This document shows, one piece after another, positions 26,609-35,717 of a stretch of DNA of 64,000 nucleotides (its first letter is position 1; every line of letters starts with the position of its first letter). Source of the stretch: Oscillospiraceae bacterium (GTDB lineage: Bacteria > Bacillota > Clostridia > Oscillospirales > Ruminococcaceae). The DNA is taken from NCBI GenBank assembly GCA_022835495.1, contig BQOK01000001.1, forward strand, positions 1,178,001 through 1,242,000, in the 5' to 3' direction. The notes below the pieces were generated by a model. The model was not told the DNA's origin, ran no database searches, and worked only from the letters and a program-made list of their open reading frames with translations. The translations under genes and the position numbers were made by a program.

Positions 26609-27823
26609 TCAAAGAATAAAGTTTTCCAGCGCGTCCAGCACGGCCCGGCGGCGGTAATGAGCCTGGTACCAGGCAAAAGCGCGCCGGCCCAGTTCGGCCC
26701 GCCCGGCCTCGCTCATGCGGTACAGCGCCAGCATGTTTTCCGCCAGGGCGGCGGCGTCCTGGGCGGGGCTTGTGAGCCCACCGCCGCTGGCCGCCACCGC
26801 CGCCGCGCCCTCGCCGTCCATGCTGGCGAGCAGGGGCTTTGCCGCCGCCATGTAGCTGGCAAGCTTTGCGGGCACCGTGAGCCCCAGGTCCGGGCTGGCC
26901 GACAGGCTGGCCACGAGACCCGCAGCGAAGGAGGTATAGCGGGGGATATCGGCGGGGGGCACGCTGCCTGCAAAGCTCACCGTGCCCTCGGCGCCCAGCT
27001 CGCGCACCAGCGCTTCCAACTCGCCCCGGCTCATGCCGTCGCCCACCAGCACCAGCTGCAAACGCTCCGCGCCTGCGGCGCGGGCCGTGACCGCGGCCCG
27101 GATCACGGTGGGAAGGCTTTGCGCCGGGCTGAAATTGCCGGTGAACACCAGGTTGAAGCGGCCCGCGTAGCGCGCGGCCAGCGCCGGGTCCGGCAGGGGC
27201 ACGGCGTAAAAATCTTCGCAGTGCTGGGGAATGACCGCCACCGCGGCTTCGGGCTTTTTGGCGCGCTGCACCAGGCGCTCTTTCAGCGAGGGGCTCATGG
27301 CGATGAGCTTGTCCGCACGGCGGTAGTGCCAGTCGCTCACCGCCCGGGCAGCCCGCCGCAGAAACCGGTTTTTTACCGGCAGCACGCTGTACAGGTTTTC
27401 GGGCCAGAGGTCCAACACGTAGTTTGTAAAGGGAACGCGGTGCAGCTTTGCGTACACCAGCGCAGGAAAGCTCATGAGCACCGGGCTGGTGTTGTAGCAC
27501 AGCACCGCGCTGTAGCCGCCCGGCAGCCGCCACAAATTAAAAAGCGCAAAAAACGGCCAGCTCACGTAGTTCAAAAAAATGCGCAGCCCGCCGTTGCCCT
27601 TGCGCCGCACCTCGCCCGCCCGGTATACCGCCGCGCCCTTGTAGCTCTCTTTGCGGGGGCCGGAGTATCGGTATCCGGCAAACCACTCGCCCGCCGGGTA
27701 GTTGGGCAGCCCGCACAGAACGTCCACCGCAAGGCCGTCCTGCACAAAGCCCTCCACCAGGTCGTTCACCCGGAAGGCCTCGGGCCAAAAGTGCTGGGTG
27801 ACCACCAGTATTCTTTTTTGCAT
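26609..27823 (-). CDS. wbuB: Glycosyltransferase family 4, WbuB-like (probable L-FucNAc transferase)
   Basis: The 404-residue product has the GT-B fold. The N-terminus RILVVTQHFWPEAFRVNDL and GLPNYPAGEWFAGY match the WbuB/WcaI group. The donor-binding C-domain has FNLVFTGNFSPAQSLPTVI and the EX7E-like region. Its gene follows fnlA-fnlB-fnlC. WbuB in E. coli O26 and Cap5L-like enzymes use UDP-N-acetyl-L-fucosamine made by those three proteins, so that donor is inferred here. The symbol is by family and context, not proven orthology. Confidence 0.78.
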   Translation of the reverse strand: MQKRILVVTQHFWPEAFRVNDLVEGFVQDGLAVDVLCGLPNYPAGEWFAGYRYSGPRKESYKGAAVYRAGEVRRKGNGGLRIFLNYVSWPFFALFNLWRLPGGYSAVLCYNTSPVLMSFPALVYAKLHRVPFTNYVLDLWPENLYSVLPVKNRFLRRAARAVSDWHYRRADKLIAMSPSLKERLVQRAKKPEAAVAVIPQHCEDFYAVPLPDPALAARYAGRFNLVFTGNFSPAQSLPTVIRAAVTARAAGAERLQLVLVGDGMSRGELEALVRELGAEGTVSFAGSVPPADIPRYTSFAAGLVASLSASPDLGLTVPAKLASYMAAAKPLLASMDGEGAAAVAASGGGLTSPAQDAAALAENMLALYRMSEAGRAELGRRAFAWYQAHYRRRAVLDALENFIL

Positions 27824-27887
27824 GGGGCCACCGCCTTTTTTAAAATGGATGGAAAGCGCCCGGAAGCCGTGGGCCTGGCGCAGACAA

Positions 27888-29036
27888 TCAATATTTGCGC
27901 CAGACCATCTTGTTCACGACGCCCACGTAGCTTTGGATCAGCTTGACCACCTTTGTGGACACGTTCTCGTCCACATAATTGGGCACGTCCAGGCCGTTGT
28001 CGCCGTTTTTTACCATCTCCACCGCGGTGTCCACCGCCTGCAGCACCTGCTCGGTAGTGATGCCCGCCAGGATAAAGTTGCCCTTGTCCAGCGCCTCGGG
28101 GCGCTCGGTGGAGGTGCGGATGCACACGGCGGGGAAGGGGCGGCCGATGGAGTTGAAAAAGCTGCTCTCCTCGGGCAGGGTGCCGGAATCGCTCACCACC
28201 GCAAAGGCGTTCATCTGCAGATGGTTGTAGTCGTGAAAGCCGAGCGGGGCGTGGGTGCGCACCAGCGGGTGGAACGAAAAGCCCCGCGCCTCGATGAATT
28301 TTTTGCTGCGGGGATGCATGGAGTAAAGGATGGGCAGGCCGTAGGCCTCGGCCATGGCGTTCACCGCGTTCATCAGGTTCAAAAAGTTTTTCTCGGTGTC
28401 GATGTTTTCCTCCCGGTGGGCCGAGAGCAGGATGTACTGTTTTGGCGCAAGGCCCAGCTCCTGCAGCACCTTGCTGGAGAGGATCGCCTCCAGGTTTGCG
28501 TGCAGCACCTCCGCCATGGGGCTACCGGTCACATAGGTGCGCTCTTTGGCGGTGCCCTCGGCGTTCAGGTAGCGGCGCGCGTGCTCGGAATAGCACAGGT
28601 TCACATCCGCGATGTGGTCCACGATGCGGCGGTTGGTCTCTTCGGGCAGGCACTCATCGAAACAGCGGTTGCCCGCCTCCATGTGGAAGATGGGGATGTG
28701 CAGCCGCTTTGCGCTGATGGCCGACAAGCAGCTGTTCGTGTCGCCCAGAATCAGCAGGGCGTCCGGCTTTTGCTGGGCCATGAGCTTGTAGCTCTTGGCA
28801 ATGATGTTGCCGATGGTTTCGCCCAGATCCGCCCCTACTGCGTCGAGATACACGTCCGGCTGCCGCAGGCCGAGATCCCTGAAAAAGATCCCGTTCAGGG
28901 TGTAGTCGTAATTCTGGCCGGTGTGCACCAGGGTCTGGTCAAAGTATACATCGCACTTTTTGATCACGGCCGCCAGGCGGATGATCTCCGGCCGGGTGCC
29001 CACGATGGTCATGAGTTTCAGCTTGTTCACGTTCAA
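27888..29036 (-). CDS. fnlC: UDP-N-acetyl-L-fucosamine synthase (C2 epimerase, WecB fold)
   Basis: The 382-residue product begins with LKLMTIVGTRPEIIRLAAVI; the IIRL form is typical of FnlC/CapG rather than WecB, which has AIKM. HTGQNYDYTLNGIFF and ILGDTNSCLSA are conserved. HMEAGNRCFDECLPEETNRRI is the substrate-binding block (given here in part: EAGNRCFDECLPEETNRR). It converts UDP-N-acetyl-L-pneumosamine to UDP-N-acetyl-L-fucosamine. It lies between fnlB and the WbuB-like gene in one minus-strand operon. Confidence 0.92.
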   Translation of the reverse strand: MNVNKLKLMTIVGTRPEIIRLAAVIKKCDVYFDQTLVHTGQNYDYTLNGIFFRDLGLRQPDVYLDAVGADLGETIGNIIAKSYKLMAQQKPDALLILGDTNSCLSAISAKRLHIPIFHMEAGNRCFDECLPEETNRRIVDHIADVNLCYSEHARRYLNAEGTAKERTYVTGSPMAEVLHANLEAILSSKVLQELGLAPKQYILLSAHREENIDTEKNFLNLMNAVNAMAEAYGLPILYSMHPRSKKFIEARGFSFHPLVRTHAPLGFHDYNHLQMNAFAVVSDSGTLPEESSFFNSIGRPFPAVCIRTSTERPEALDKGNFILAGITTEQVLQAVDTAVEMVKNGDNGLDVPNYVDENVSTKVVKLIQSYVGVVNKMVWRKY

Positions 29037-29066
29037 ATCCCCTTTGTTCTCATTGCGCGCCCGCGC

Positions 29067-30200
29067 TCATACTTCCAGAAAGATCGTGTCCGGAGCCTGC
29101 GGGTCGAAGGGCTCGTTGGCCCACATCAGGGTCACAAGGTCTGTTTCGCCCACGTTTTCGATGTTGTGGGTGTAGCCGGTGGGGATGTCCACCACTTCCA
29201 GCCGCTTGCCCGAAACGCGGTATTCGATCACCTCGCTGGAATCCACCTGCCGGAAGCGGATCACGGCCTCGCCGCTCACCACCAAAAATTTCTCGTTTTT
29301 CGAGTGGTGCCAGTGGTTGCCCTTCACAACGCCGGGCTTTGAGATGTTCACGCTCAGCTGGCCCCGCTCGGGGGTGCGCAAAAACTCGGTAAAGCTGCCC
29401 CGGGCGTCACAGTGCATGGGCAGCGGGTAGCTGAATTGATCCGCCGGCAGGTAGGACAGCCAGGTGGAATAGAGCTTTTTTTCCAGGCTGCCCGGCGCAA
29501 GCAGCGGGGCCTCGCGGGTGGCGCGGTTTTGCATAAAGCTGCCGATCACCCCGGCCAGATGCCCCAGGGTGGCGGTGTGCACCGGGCTGACCAGGCAATG
29601 GGGCCGGGCCGAGCGGTCGGTTGCGGCGCGGCCGCCCAGCGCGTCGATAAAGCAGCGCACCACGTCGTCGATATAAACAAGGGGCAGTTTATAGCCCGGG
29701 TCGCGCACGGTGAGGGGCAGGCCATGGGCCGCGTTGTAGCAAAAGGTGGCCACCACGCTGTTGTAGTTGGGGCGGCACCACTTGCCGAAGACCCCCGGCA
29801 GCCGGAACACGTATACCGGCGCGCCGGCGCGCTGGCCGTGGGCAAACACCGCTTCCTCGGCCTGGGCCTTGCTGCGGCCGTAGTCGTTGTTGAGTTCGGC
29901 CTGGGTGCTGCTGGTCACCAGCACCGGGGCGGGGTTTTGGGCCTCCTCCAGAAAGCTGAGCAGGGTGTCGGTAAGGCCTGCGTTGCCGGCGTAAAATTCG
30001 CCGGGGTCCTTGGGGCGGTTGATGCCCGCCAGGTGATACACGAACGCCGCCTGCCGCGCGTACCGGCGCAGGGTATCGGGCGTGTCGCCCTTTTCGAACA
30101 GCAGCAGGTTCCCGTAGCCCTGCTGGCGCAGGGCGGCCACCAGGTTTTTGCCGATAAAGCCGCCCGCGCCGGTGATCAGGATGGGTGCGTTTTTCTGCAT
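29067..30200 (-). CDS. fnlB: UDP-2-acetamido-2,6-dideoxy-beta-L-talose 4-dehydrogenase/C4 reductase with C-terminal cupin (CapF/FnlB)
   Basis: The 377-residue product has an N-terminal Rossmann domain (PILITGAGGFIGKNLVAAL) and a short-chain reductase core. A C-terminal cupin (about 255-375) has the metal-ligand run KGNHWHHSKNEKFLVVSGE. This two-domain layout is specific to CapF/FnlB. It carries out the C3 epimerisation and C4 reduction steps after FnlA. It sits 30 bp before fnlC and 48 bp after fnlA. Confidence 0.93.
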   Translation of the reverse strand: MQKNAPILITGAGGFIGKNLVAALRQQGYGNLLLFEKGDTPDTLRRYARQAAFVYHLAGINRPKDPGEFYAGNAGLTDTLLSFLEEAQNPAPVLVTSSTQAELNNDYGRSKAQAEEAVFAHGQRAGAPVYVFRLPGVFGKWCRPNYNSVVATFCYNAAHGLPLTVRDPGYKLPLVYIDDVVRCFIDALGGRAATDRSARPHCLVSPVHTATLGHLAGVIGSFMQNRATREAPLLAPGSLEKKLYSTWLSYLPADQFSYPLPMHCDARGSFTEFLRTPERGQLSVNISKPGVVKGNHWHHSKNEKFLVVSGEAVIRFRQVDSSEVIEYRVSGKRLEVVDIPTGYTHNIENVGETDLVTLMWANEPFDPQAPDTIFLEV

Positions 30201-30248
30201 AGCATATTTTCCTTATCGCTGCGCCCCGCAGGGGCGGTGATGGGGGCC

Positions 30249-31295
30249 TTATTTGCCCCAGTTTGCAAGCTCGGCCTTCACATAATCGGTGGTCAGAAGC
30301 TTTGCCACGGTCTCGTCCACGTTCAGGCGGCGGGTGTTGTGGCTGGTATAGCTCTCGTCCGCCTGGGTTTCCACCTGGCCCTTTACCACGAACTTGTCGT
30401 AGTTCAGGTCGCGCCCGTCGGCGGCCACGCGGTAGTAGCCGCCCATATCCTCGCTGCGCACCCGCTCCTCGCGGGTCATCAGGGTTTCGTACAGCTTTTC
30501 GCCGTGCCGGGTGCCGATGATCTGGGTGCCGGTGTTGCCGAAAAGCTGCTGCATGGCCTGGGCCAGCACCCCGATGGTGGAGGCGTCGCTTTTTTGAACG
30601 AACAGGTCGCCCGGGTTTGCGTGCTCGAACGCAAACTGCACCAGATCCACCGCCTCGTCCAGGTTCATCAAAAAGCGGGTCATGTCCGGGTTGGTGATGG
30701 TGATGGGCTTGCCCGCGCGGATCTGTTCCACAAACAGGGGGATCACGCTGCCCCGGCTGGCCATCACGTTGCCGTAGCGGGTGCAGCAGATGGTGGTGTC
30801 GGCCGCGTTTACGGTGCGGGCCTTGGCGCCGATGACCTTTTCCATCATGGCTTTGGAGATGCCCATGGCGTTGATGGGATAGGCGGCCTTATCGGTGGAG
30901 AGGCAGACCACCTTTTTTACCCCCGCGTCGATGGCGGCGGTGAGCACGTTGTCGGTGCCCACCACGTTGGTGCGCACGGCCTCCATGGGGAAGAACTCAC
31001 AGCTGGGCACCTGTTTGAGCGCTGCGGCATGAAAAATATAATCCACCCCGCGCACCGCGCTTTTCACACTGTCGGGGTTGCGAACGTCGCCGATGTAAAA
31101 GCGCAGCTTGCCCGCCAGCTCCGGATGGGTCTGCTGGATCTGATGGCGCATGTCGTCCTGCTTTTTTTCATCGCGGCTGAAAATACGGATTTCGCCGATG
31201 TCGGTGGCGAGAAAATGCTTGAGCACCGTGTTGCCGAAGCTGCCGGTGCCGCCGGTGATCAGCAGGGTCTTGCCGGTAAAATAATTGTTCGCCAT
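30249..31295 (-). CDS. fnlA: UDP-GlcNAc 4,6-dehydratase/3,5-epimerase (CapE/FnlA)
   Basis: The 348-residue product begins FTGKTLLITGGTGSFGNTV, the NAD-binding P-loop. SRDEKKQDDMRH, VDYIFHAAALKQVPSCEFFP and the catalytic region near VCLSTDKAAYPINAMG are standard for extended short-chain dehydratases of the CapE/FlaA1 group. It performs the first step from UDP-GlcNAc to UDP-N-acetyl-L-fucosamine. It is the first gene of the minus-strand glycan operon. Confidence 0.94.
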   Translation of the reverse strand: MANNYFTGKTLLITGGTGSFGNTVLKHFLATDIGEIRIFSRDEKKQDDMRHQIQQTHPELAGKLRFYIGDVRNPDSVKSAVRGVDYIFHAAALKQVPSCEFFPMEAVRTNVVGTDNVLTAAIDAGVKKVVCLSTDKAAYPINAMGISKAMMEKVIGAKARTVNAADTTICCTRYGNVMASRGSVIPLFVEQIRAGKPITITNPDMTRFLMNLDEAVDLVQFAFEHANPGDLFVQKSDASTIGVLAQAMQQLFGNTGTQIIGTRHGEKLYETLMTREERVRSEDMGGYYRVAADGRDLNYDKFVVKGQVETQADESYTSHNTRRLNVDETVAKLLTTDYVKAELANWGK

Positions 31296-31496
31296 TCAAA
31301 AAGGCCTCCTGTAAGATAAATAGGGGCACCGCCCGAAGAGCGGTGAAAAGCCAAGGTTATATACGATAACAAATATATCATAAAACAACCATTTTTCCAA
31401 GTGCTGGGACAAACTTTGCGCGCGGGCGCCGCCCTTTCTATTTTGGCCCGCCTGTGCTACAATAACGATAGCTTTATAAAAAAAGGAGGCGCACAC
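31296..31496. promoter_or_regulatory. Divergent intergenic region between fnlA and pepT
   Basis: The central part (31355-31395) is AT-rich and can hold a minus-strand promoter for the glycan operon. On the plus strand, TACAAT at 31458-31463 is preceded by CCCGCCTGTGC, a block shared with the M20 peptidase promoter at 42036. No gene is seen here. Confidence 0.5.
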
Positions 31497-32714
31497 ATGC
31501 GCGCATATGAACGCTTTTTGAAATACGTCCGGGTATACACCACTTCCAGCGAGACCAGTGAAACCCACCCCACCACCGCCCGCCAGTTCGATCTGGCCCG
31601 GCAGCTGGAGGCCGAGATGAGGGAGCTGGGCCTTGAGGGCGTGCGGGTGGACCGGCACGGTTATGTGTACGGCTTTTTGCCCGCAACCCCGGGCTGCGAG
31701 GCAAAACCCGCCATTGGGCTGATCGCCCATATGGACACCTCGCCCGACGCGCCGGGCGAAAATGTGAACCCCCAGATCCACAAAAATTACGACGGCGGCG
31801 ACGTGGTGTTCCCCGCCACCGGCGAGGTGATGGCGGTGGCCAGCTTCCCCGAGCTGGCAAACTGGAAGGGCCAGACCCTGATTACGGCGGACGGCACCAC
31901 CCTGCTGGGAGCCGACGACAAGGCGGGCGTGGCCGAAATTCTGACCGCGGTGGAGCGCATCGTGGCCGAGGGGCGGCCCCACGGCCGGGTGTGCGTCGGC
32001 TTTACCCCGGACGAGGAGGTGGGCCAGGGCGCCGACCTGTTCGATGTGGAGGGCTTTGGGGCCGACTACGCCTACACGGTGGACGGCGGCGACGTGGGCG
32101 AGCTGGAATACCAGAACTTCAACGCGGCAGCGGCGGTGTTCACGGTGCATGGCTTTTCCGTGCACCCGGGCAGCGCCAAGGGGCTGATGAAAAACGCACA
32201 GGTCATGGCCATGGAGCTGCACGCCCTGCTGCCGGAAAACGAAACGCCCGCCACCACCGAGGGCACCGAGGGATTTTACCACCTCACCAGCATGACCGGC
32301 CAGGTGGCCCAGGCGAAGCTCGGATACATTGTGCGGGATCATGACAAGCAGAAGTTCGAGGCCCGCAAGCACTTTTTGCAGGAGGTGGCGGACCGCATGA
32401 ACCGCAAGTACGGCCCCGGCACGGTGGAGCTGGAACTGCGCGACAGCTATTATAACATGGAGGAGCAGATAAAGCCCCACTTCCATCTGATCGAGAATGC
32501 ACAAAAGGCCATTCAGGCAGCCGGCCTTACCCCCCGCATCGTGCCCATCCGGGGCGGCACGGACGGCGCGCGCCTTTCCTACATGGGCCTGCCCTGCCCG
32601 AACCTTGGCACCGGGGGCTTCAACTTCCACGGCCCCTGCGAGTACATCACAGCCGAAAAGATGGACCAGAGCGTGGAGATCGTGCTGAACATTTTGGATA
32701 TTTACGCGGAATAA
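31497..32714 (+). CDS. pepT: Peptidase T (tripeptide aminopeptidase, M20B)
   Basis: The ATG at 31497 follows AAAGGAGG and gives 405 residues, the normal PepT length; upstream in-frame residues are not coding. The zinc ligands sit in LIAHMDTSPDAPG, LLGADDKAGVAE, FTPDEEVGQGAD, YTVDGGDVGELEY and LGTGGFNFHGPCE. PepT removes N-terminal residues from tripeptides in the cytoplasm. An IS element has inserted 93 bp after the stop codon, so the native terminator is not obvious. Confidence 0.96.
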   Translation: MRAYERFLKYVRVYTTSSETSETHPTTARQFDLARQLEAEMRELGLEGVRVDRHGYVYGFLPATPGCEAKPAIGLIAHMDTSPDAPGENVNPQIHKNYDGGDVVFPATGEVMAVASFPELANWKGQTLITADGTTLLGADDKAGVAEILTAVERIVAEGRPHGRVCVGFTPDEEVGQGADLFDVEGFGADYAYTVDGGDVGELEYQNFNAAAAVFTVHGFSVHPGSAKGLMKNAQVMAMELHALLPENETPATTEGTEGFYHLTSMTGQVAQAKLGYIVRDHDKQKFEARKHFLQEVADRMNRKYGPGTVELELRDSYYNMEEQIKPHFHLIENAQKAIQAAGLTPRIVPIRGGTDGARLSYMGLPCPNLGTGGFNFHGPCEYITAEKMDQSVEIVLNILDIYAE

Positions 32715-32803
32715 CAGGCGCGCTGCGCTTTTTGTACGGGTGCAAAAACAAGCGGGCGGCGGCCCTTGAACAGCCCCAGTAAAAACGGACAATAGACAAA
32801 CGG

Positions 32804-32839
32804 CCCCCTGATGTAGGAAAATAAGACTACATGAGGGGG
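32804..32839. repeat. Hairpin spanning the left end of the IS element
   Basis: CCCCCTGATGTAG at 32804-32816 and CTACATGAGGGGG at 32827-32839 form an inverted repeat with a single G-G mismatch. It lies just before the OrfA start and could limit read-through from outside, as in other IS elements. Confidence 0.6.
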
Positions 32840-32846
32840 CAATTTT

Positions 32847-33158
32847 ATGAAAAAACGGAAGTACACAAAAGTGGAAACAATGGAAGCGGAAATTATGGAG
32901 ATGCGGGGGGCGGGAAAGACACGGCGCGAGATAGGCGAGCGGTTAGGGTTAACACTCAAACAGGTTGAAACATGGATTACACGGTATAACCGAAAACAGG
33001 CAAAGCTGGCGGCGGGAATCATACCTCGTCCTAAGGGAAGGCCGAGGAGTGATGCCACACCAAGAAATGTGGAGGCAGAGCAGGCCTACGAGATCAACCG
33101 TCTGCGGATGGAAAACAAGCTACTGCGGGATTTTCTGCAATTGACAGGGAGGAAGTGA
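32847..33158 (+). CDS. IS3-family transposase OrfA (helix-turn-helix)
   Basis: The 103-residue product has an N-terminal helix-turn-helix (RREIGERLGLTLKQVETWI) and a C-terminal leucine-rich helix (YEINRLRMENKLLRDFLQL), as in IS3 OrfA. Its stop TGA overlaps the GTG of OrfB. OrfB is in the -1 frame and is open upstream, so an OrfAB fusion by frameshift is possible; the slippery site was not identified. Confidence 0.9.
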   Translation: MKKRKYTKVETMEAEIMEMRGAGKTRREIGERLGLTLKQVETWITRYNRKQAKLAAGIIPRPKGRPRSDATPRNVEAEQAYEINRLRMENKLLRDFLQLTGRK

Positions 33159-34006
33159 GAGTAAGGGTAAAGTATCATATAATTTATCGCCACAGAAAGG
33201 AATATCCAGTATTCGTTATGTGTCAGTTCTTTTCTGTGTCCAGAAGTGGCTATTACGATTTTGTTCATCGTCTTGACAGCACAGAAAAGGATGCTGAGCT
33301 TGCCGAGATGATCGCCAAGCAGCGTGAGCAATGTTTCCGAACCTATGGCTATCGCAGGATGTGGTTATGGCTGGAAAGGCAAAACATTCATCGTAATCCC
33401 AAGACAGTCTTGAGAATCATGAAGAAGTATGATCTGCTGTCTGAAATTCGCCGGCGCAGAAAGTGGGTTCAGATGGGCCAGCAGGTTCACAAATATGAAA
33501 ATCTGCTCAATCGGGAGTTTCGCGCAGAACATCCCAAGCAGAAATGGGTGACGGATATCTCTTATATTTTTACAAAACAAGGGGTGCTCTATCTGTCTAT
33601 GATCCGCGATCTCTATGACAACAGTATTGTGGCATACAAGACTGGCACCCAGCAGACGGTAAACCTTGTCTTAGATACAATTCACCTTGCTATGAAGCGA
33701 AAAAGAGCCGCTGCAGAGTTACAGCTCCACAGCGACCAGGGATTTCAGTACACCTCGCAAGCATACTTCAACCTGACTCAAGAATACGGCATAACGCCCT
33801 CTATGTCAAGGCGTGGAAACTGCTACGACAATGCTATGGCGGAGAACTTCTTTTCTATCCTCAAGGTGGAGTGTATCTACCGCTATAAACCAAATACATT
33901 CGCCGAAGCCAATGATATGATTGATCGTTTTATCTATTTCTACAATCACGAGCGCATCCAGACAAAGACCGGAGAGGCGCCGCTTGCGCGCCGCCTCTCC
34001 TCTTAA
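33155..34006 (+). CDS. IS3-family transposase OrfB (DDE integrase core)
   Basis: The 283-residue product starts at the GTG overlapping the OrfA stop. FFSVSRSGYYDFVH and YGYRRMWLWLERQ form the N-terminal HTH_21-like part. The DDE residues are in WVTDISYIF, LHSDQGFQYTS and CYDNAMAENFFSILK (D, D, E with the usual 35-residue last spacing). C-terminal FIYFYNHERIQTKTGEAPL is a family hallmark. It appears intact and potentially active. Confidence 0.95.
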   Translation: MRVRVKYHIIYRHRKEYPVFVMCQFFSVSRSGYYDFVHRLDSTEKDAELAEMIAKQREQCFRTYGYRRMWLWLERQNIHRNPKTVLRIMKKYDLLSEIRRRRKWVQMGQQVHKYENLLNREFRAEHPKQKWVTDISYIFTKQGVLYLSMIRDLYDNSIVAYKTGTQQTVNLVLDTIHLAMKRKRAAAELQLHSDQGFQYTSQAYFNLTQEYGITPSMSRRGNCYDNAMAENFFSILKVECIYRYKPNTFAEANDMIDRFIYFYNHERIQTKTGEAPLARRLSS

Positions 34007-34101
34007 AATTTCGTTTTCCTACTTAGGGCCCCGCTTTTTTGTGCTGTCTGCATAATCTGGGGCTGTTCACCTTGACAGGGTTCACCGCCCGCTGTTTTTT
34101 G

Positions 34102-35526
34102 TCAGGAAAGGCCGGAGGCGGAGCTGAGCTCCCCGTCCGGCAGGCCTTTTTCGTAGGCACTGTTCGTTTGCCCGGGGAAGGGGTAGGTGTGCGCTTCGGC
34201 GGCCCACAGGCGGTTGAGGCCGTAGTAGCGGGCCGTGTCGGCGCAGACCCAGTCGGCCGGATCCTCCCGCAGGTCGGGCAGGCCGTGCCCGGCGCACCAG
34301 CGGGTGTAGGTCTCGATGGAGTAGGTCTCGATGTCCAACACGCCCGCGGCTTTTTGCTCCAGCAGCAGCGCCTCGCGCACCTTGCGCATGGTGTAAAAGC
34401 TGCTGGTGTCGTAGGTTGCCTGTACCAGGTGGACCCCCGCCACCACGAATATGGCCGCCGCAAAACAGGCAAGGCCCCGGCGCAGGCCGGGCAGGGTGAG
34501 ATGTGCGGCGCAGGCCGCGCAGGCCAGGGTCAAAAAGGTAAACACGCCGTGGGTGGAGCGGTCGTAATAAACAGGCGAGGCGATCATGGCAAAGTTGGCG
34601 GCAAGCCCCGCCAGCAAAAGGGCGGCGGGCCAGAATAGGGCCTTTCCCCCGGGCTTTTGCAGCCACAAAAGGCAGTACAGCAGGGCGAACAGAACCAGAA
34701 GAACCCCGCCGTGCGTCCAAAGCTGGTCCAGCGCGGTGAGCAGCCGCACCGCCAGGATGGTCCAGGGGCCGCGGGGGTCGGCCGCGGCGTCCTGCCGCAG
34801 GTAATTGCCCGGCGCCAGGATCAGCAGGGAAAACCCGATCAGGGCGCCCCCCAGATCCGCCCACATCCACAGAGGGGCTCTTTTTTCGGTGTACAGCACA
34901 AAGCCCACCGCCAGCACCAGCACGACCAAAAGCCCGGCGCTGGTGTTCTCGCTGCTCCAGCCCGCCGCAAGGCCCGCGGCAAAACCGGCAAAGGGCAGCC
35001 AGCGGCGCGGCGCAAAGGGCGCGTGCAGGTAAAGGCCGAAGGGCAGCAGGGCGGCCAGGCAAAAAAAGCTGGCCCACAGGTAGTTGCAGGAACCGCACAT
35101 CCACAGGTTGGTCTGCCCGAATACGGGCGAAATTTCCCACAGGGATAAAAAGATGAGCAGCAGCAGCAGCGGGTCACGGGCGCGGTGCCTGCCTTTGGCA
35201 AGCCAATAGATCAAAAGGCCCAGCCCGGTATAGACCGCGGCGTTGCACAGGTTGAACACGAGCTTTGGCGGAATGGTGAACCATTGAGCCAGGCATTTGA
35301 TGAGAAAGCGCCCGCTCCAGGTAAAATAGTGGTGGTACTGGCTGGCCAGCACGTCCCCCAGGTTTTGCAGCCGCTCGCCGGTAAGGTAGCTGAACGCAAA
35401 GGTATAATCGTCTGCCACGAGGGGGGTCAGGCAGTTGAGCAGCAGCATGACAAAGAACATTGCCAGCGCCACCCCCCAGAACAGCCTGGACGCCAGGGGG
35501 CGCGCCGTATGTGTGTGTGTGTTCAT
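34102..35526 (-). CDS. DUF6056-like polytopic membrane protein
   Basis: ATG at 35526 is preceded by AAGGAGG and gives 474 residues with ten or more TM segments. NCLTPLVADDYTFAFSYL in the first loop, with an acidic pair after TM1, resembles GT-C-fold or DUF6056 proteins of Firmicutes surface-glycan clusters. QTNLWMCGSCNYLWASFF and GWSSENTSAGLL are further conserved-looking loops. GT-C enzymes use a polyprenyl-phosphate sugar, such as the one made by the GT2 protein encoded upstream of the IS. The enzymatic role is an inference. Confidence 0.65.
   Translation of the reverse strand: MNTHTHTARPLASRLFWGVALAMFFVMLLLNCLTPLVADDYTFAFSYLTGERLQNLGDVLASQYHHYFTWSGRFLIKCLAQWFTIPPKLVFNLCNAAVYTGLGLLIYWLAKGRHRARDPLLLLLIFLSLWEISPVFGQTNLWMCGSCNYLWASFFCLAALLPFGLYLHAPFAPRRWLPFAGFAAGLAAGWSSENTSAGLLVVLVLAVGFVLYTEKRAPLWMWADLGGALIGFSLLILAPGNYLRQDAAADPRGPWTILAVRLLTALDQLWTHGGVLLVLFALLYCLLWLQKPGGKALFWPAALLLAGLAANFAMIASPVYYDRSTHGVFTFLTLACAACAAHLTLPGLRRGLACFAAAIFVVAGVHLVQATYDTSSFYTMRKVREALLLEQKAAGVLDIETYSIETYTRWCAGHGLPDLREDPADWVCADTARYYGLNRLWAAEAHTYPFPGQTNSAYEKGLPDGELSSASGLS
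34105..34150 (-). terminator. Terminator-like hairpin overlapping the 3' end of the DUF6056-like gene
   Basis: A long GC inverted repeat (AAAGGCCTGCCGGACGGGGA with complementary AGCTCCGCCTCCGGCCTTT on the minus strand, imperfect) lies inside the last 15 codons, with the stop right after it. The following minus-strand sequence is CCTGACAAAAAAC, so the T-run is poor. Confidence 0.4.
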
Positions 35527-35654
35527 AAACGCCGCCTCCTTATAGGTTTCAATCTCGCGCACGCCCGCCACGGCTTGTGCATGATTCAGTATATCACACC
35601 TGGCGCCGGGATGCACCATTATCTTACAGCGGGGCGCCAAAAAGGCAAAAACAA

Positions 35655-35700
35655 GAGCTGCCAGCTCAAAACCCGCTTGCGGGGTTTGGGGTGGCAGCTC
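35655..35700 (-). terminator. Terminator after the DUF1540 gene
   Basis: The arms GAGCTGCCA (35655-35663) and TGGCAGCTC (35692-35700) enclose a second stem built of AACCCCGC and GCGGGTTT. A U-rich TTGTTTTTG follows on the minus strand. Confidence 0.8.
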
Positions 35701-35717
35701 TCCAGGGCTTGCAGCGG

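Larger units (their letters stand above)
32808..34026 (+). mobile_element. IS3-family insertion sequence, apparently complete
   Basis: The element is about 1219 bp and codes for an OrfA/OrfB pair. The terminal imperfect inverted repeats are CTGATGTAGGAAAATAA at the left and, read inward from the right, CTAAGTAGGAAAACGAA (one base shorter after CT). The 6-bp string GGCCCC lies on both sides (32802-32807 and 34027-34032), a candidate target-site duplication; because of base runs its exact length is ambiguous by a base or so. The sequence is lower in GC than its neighbours. It sits between pepT and a DUF6056-like gene and breaks no recognisable gene. Confidence 0.85.
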
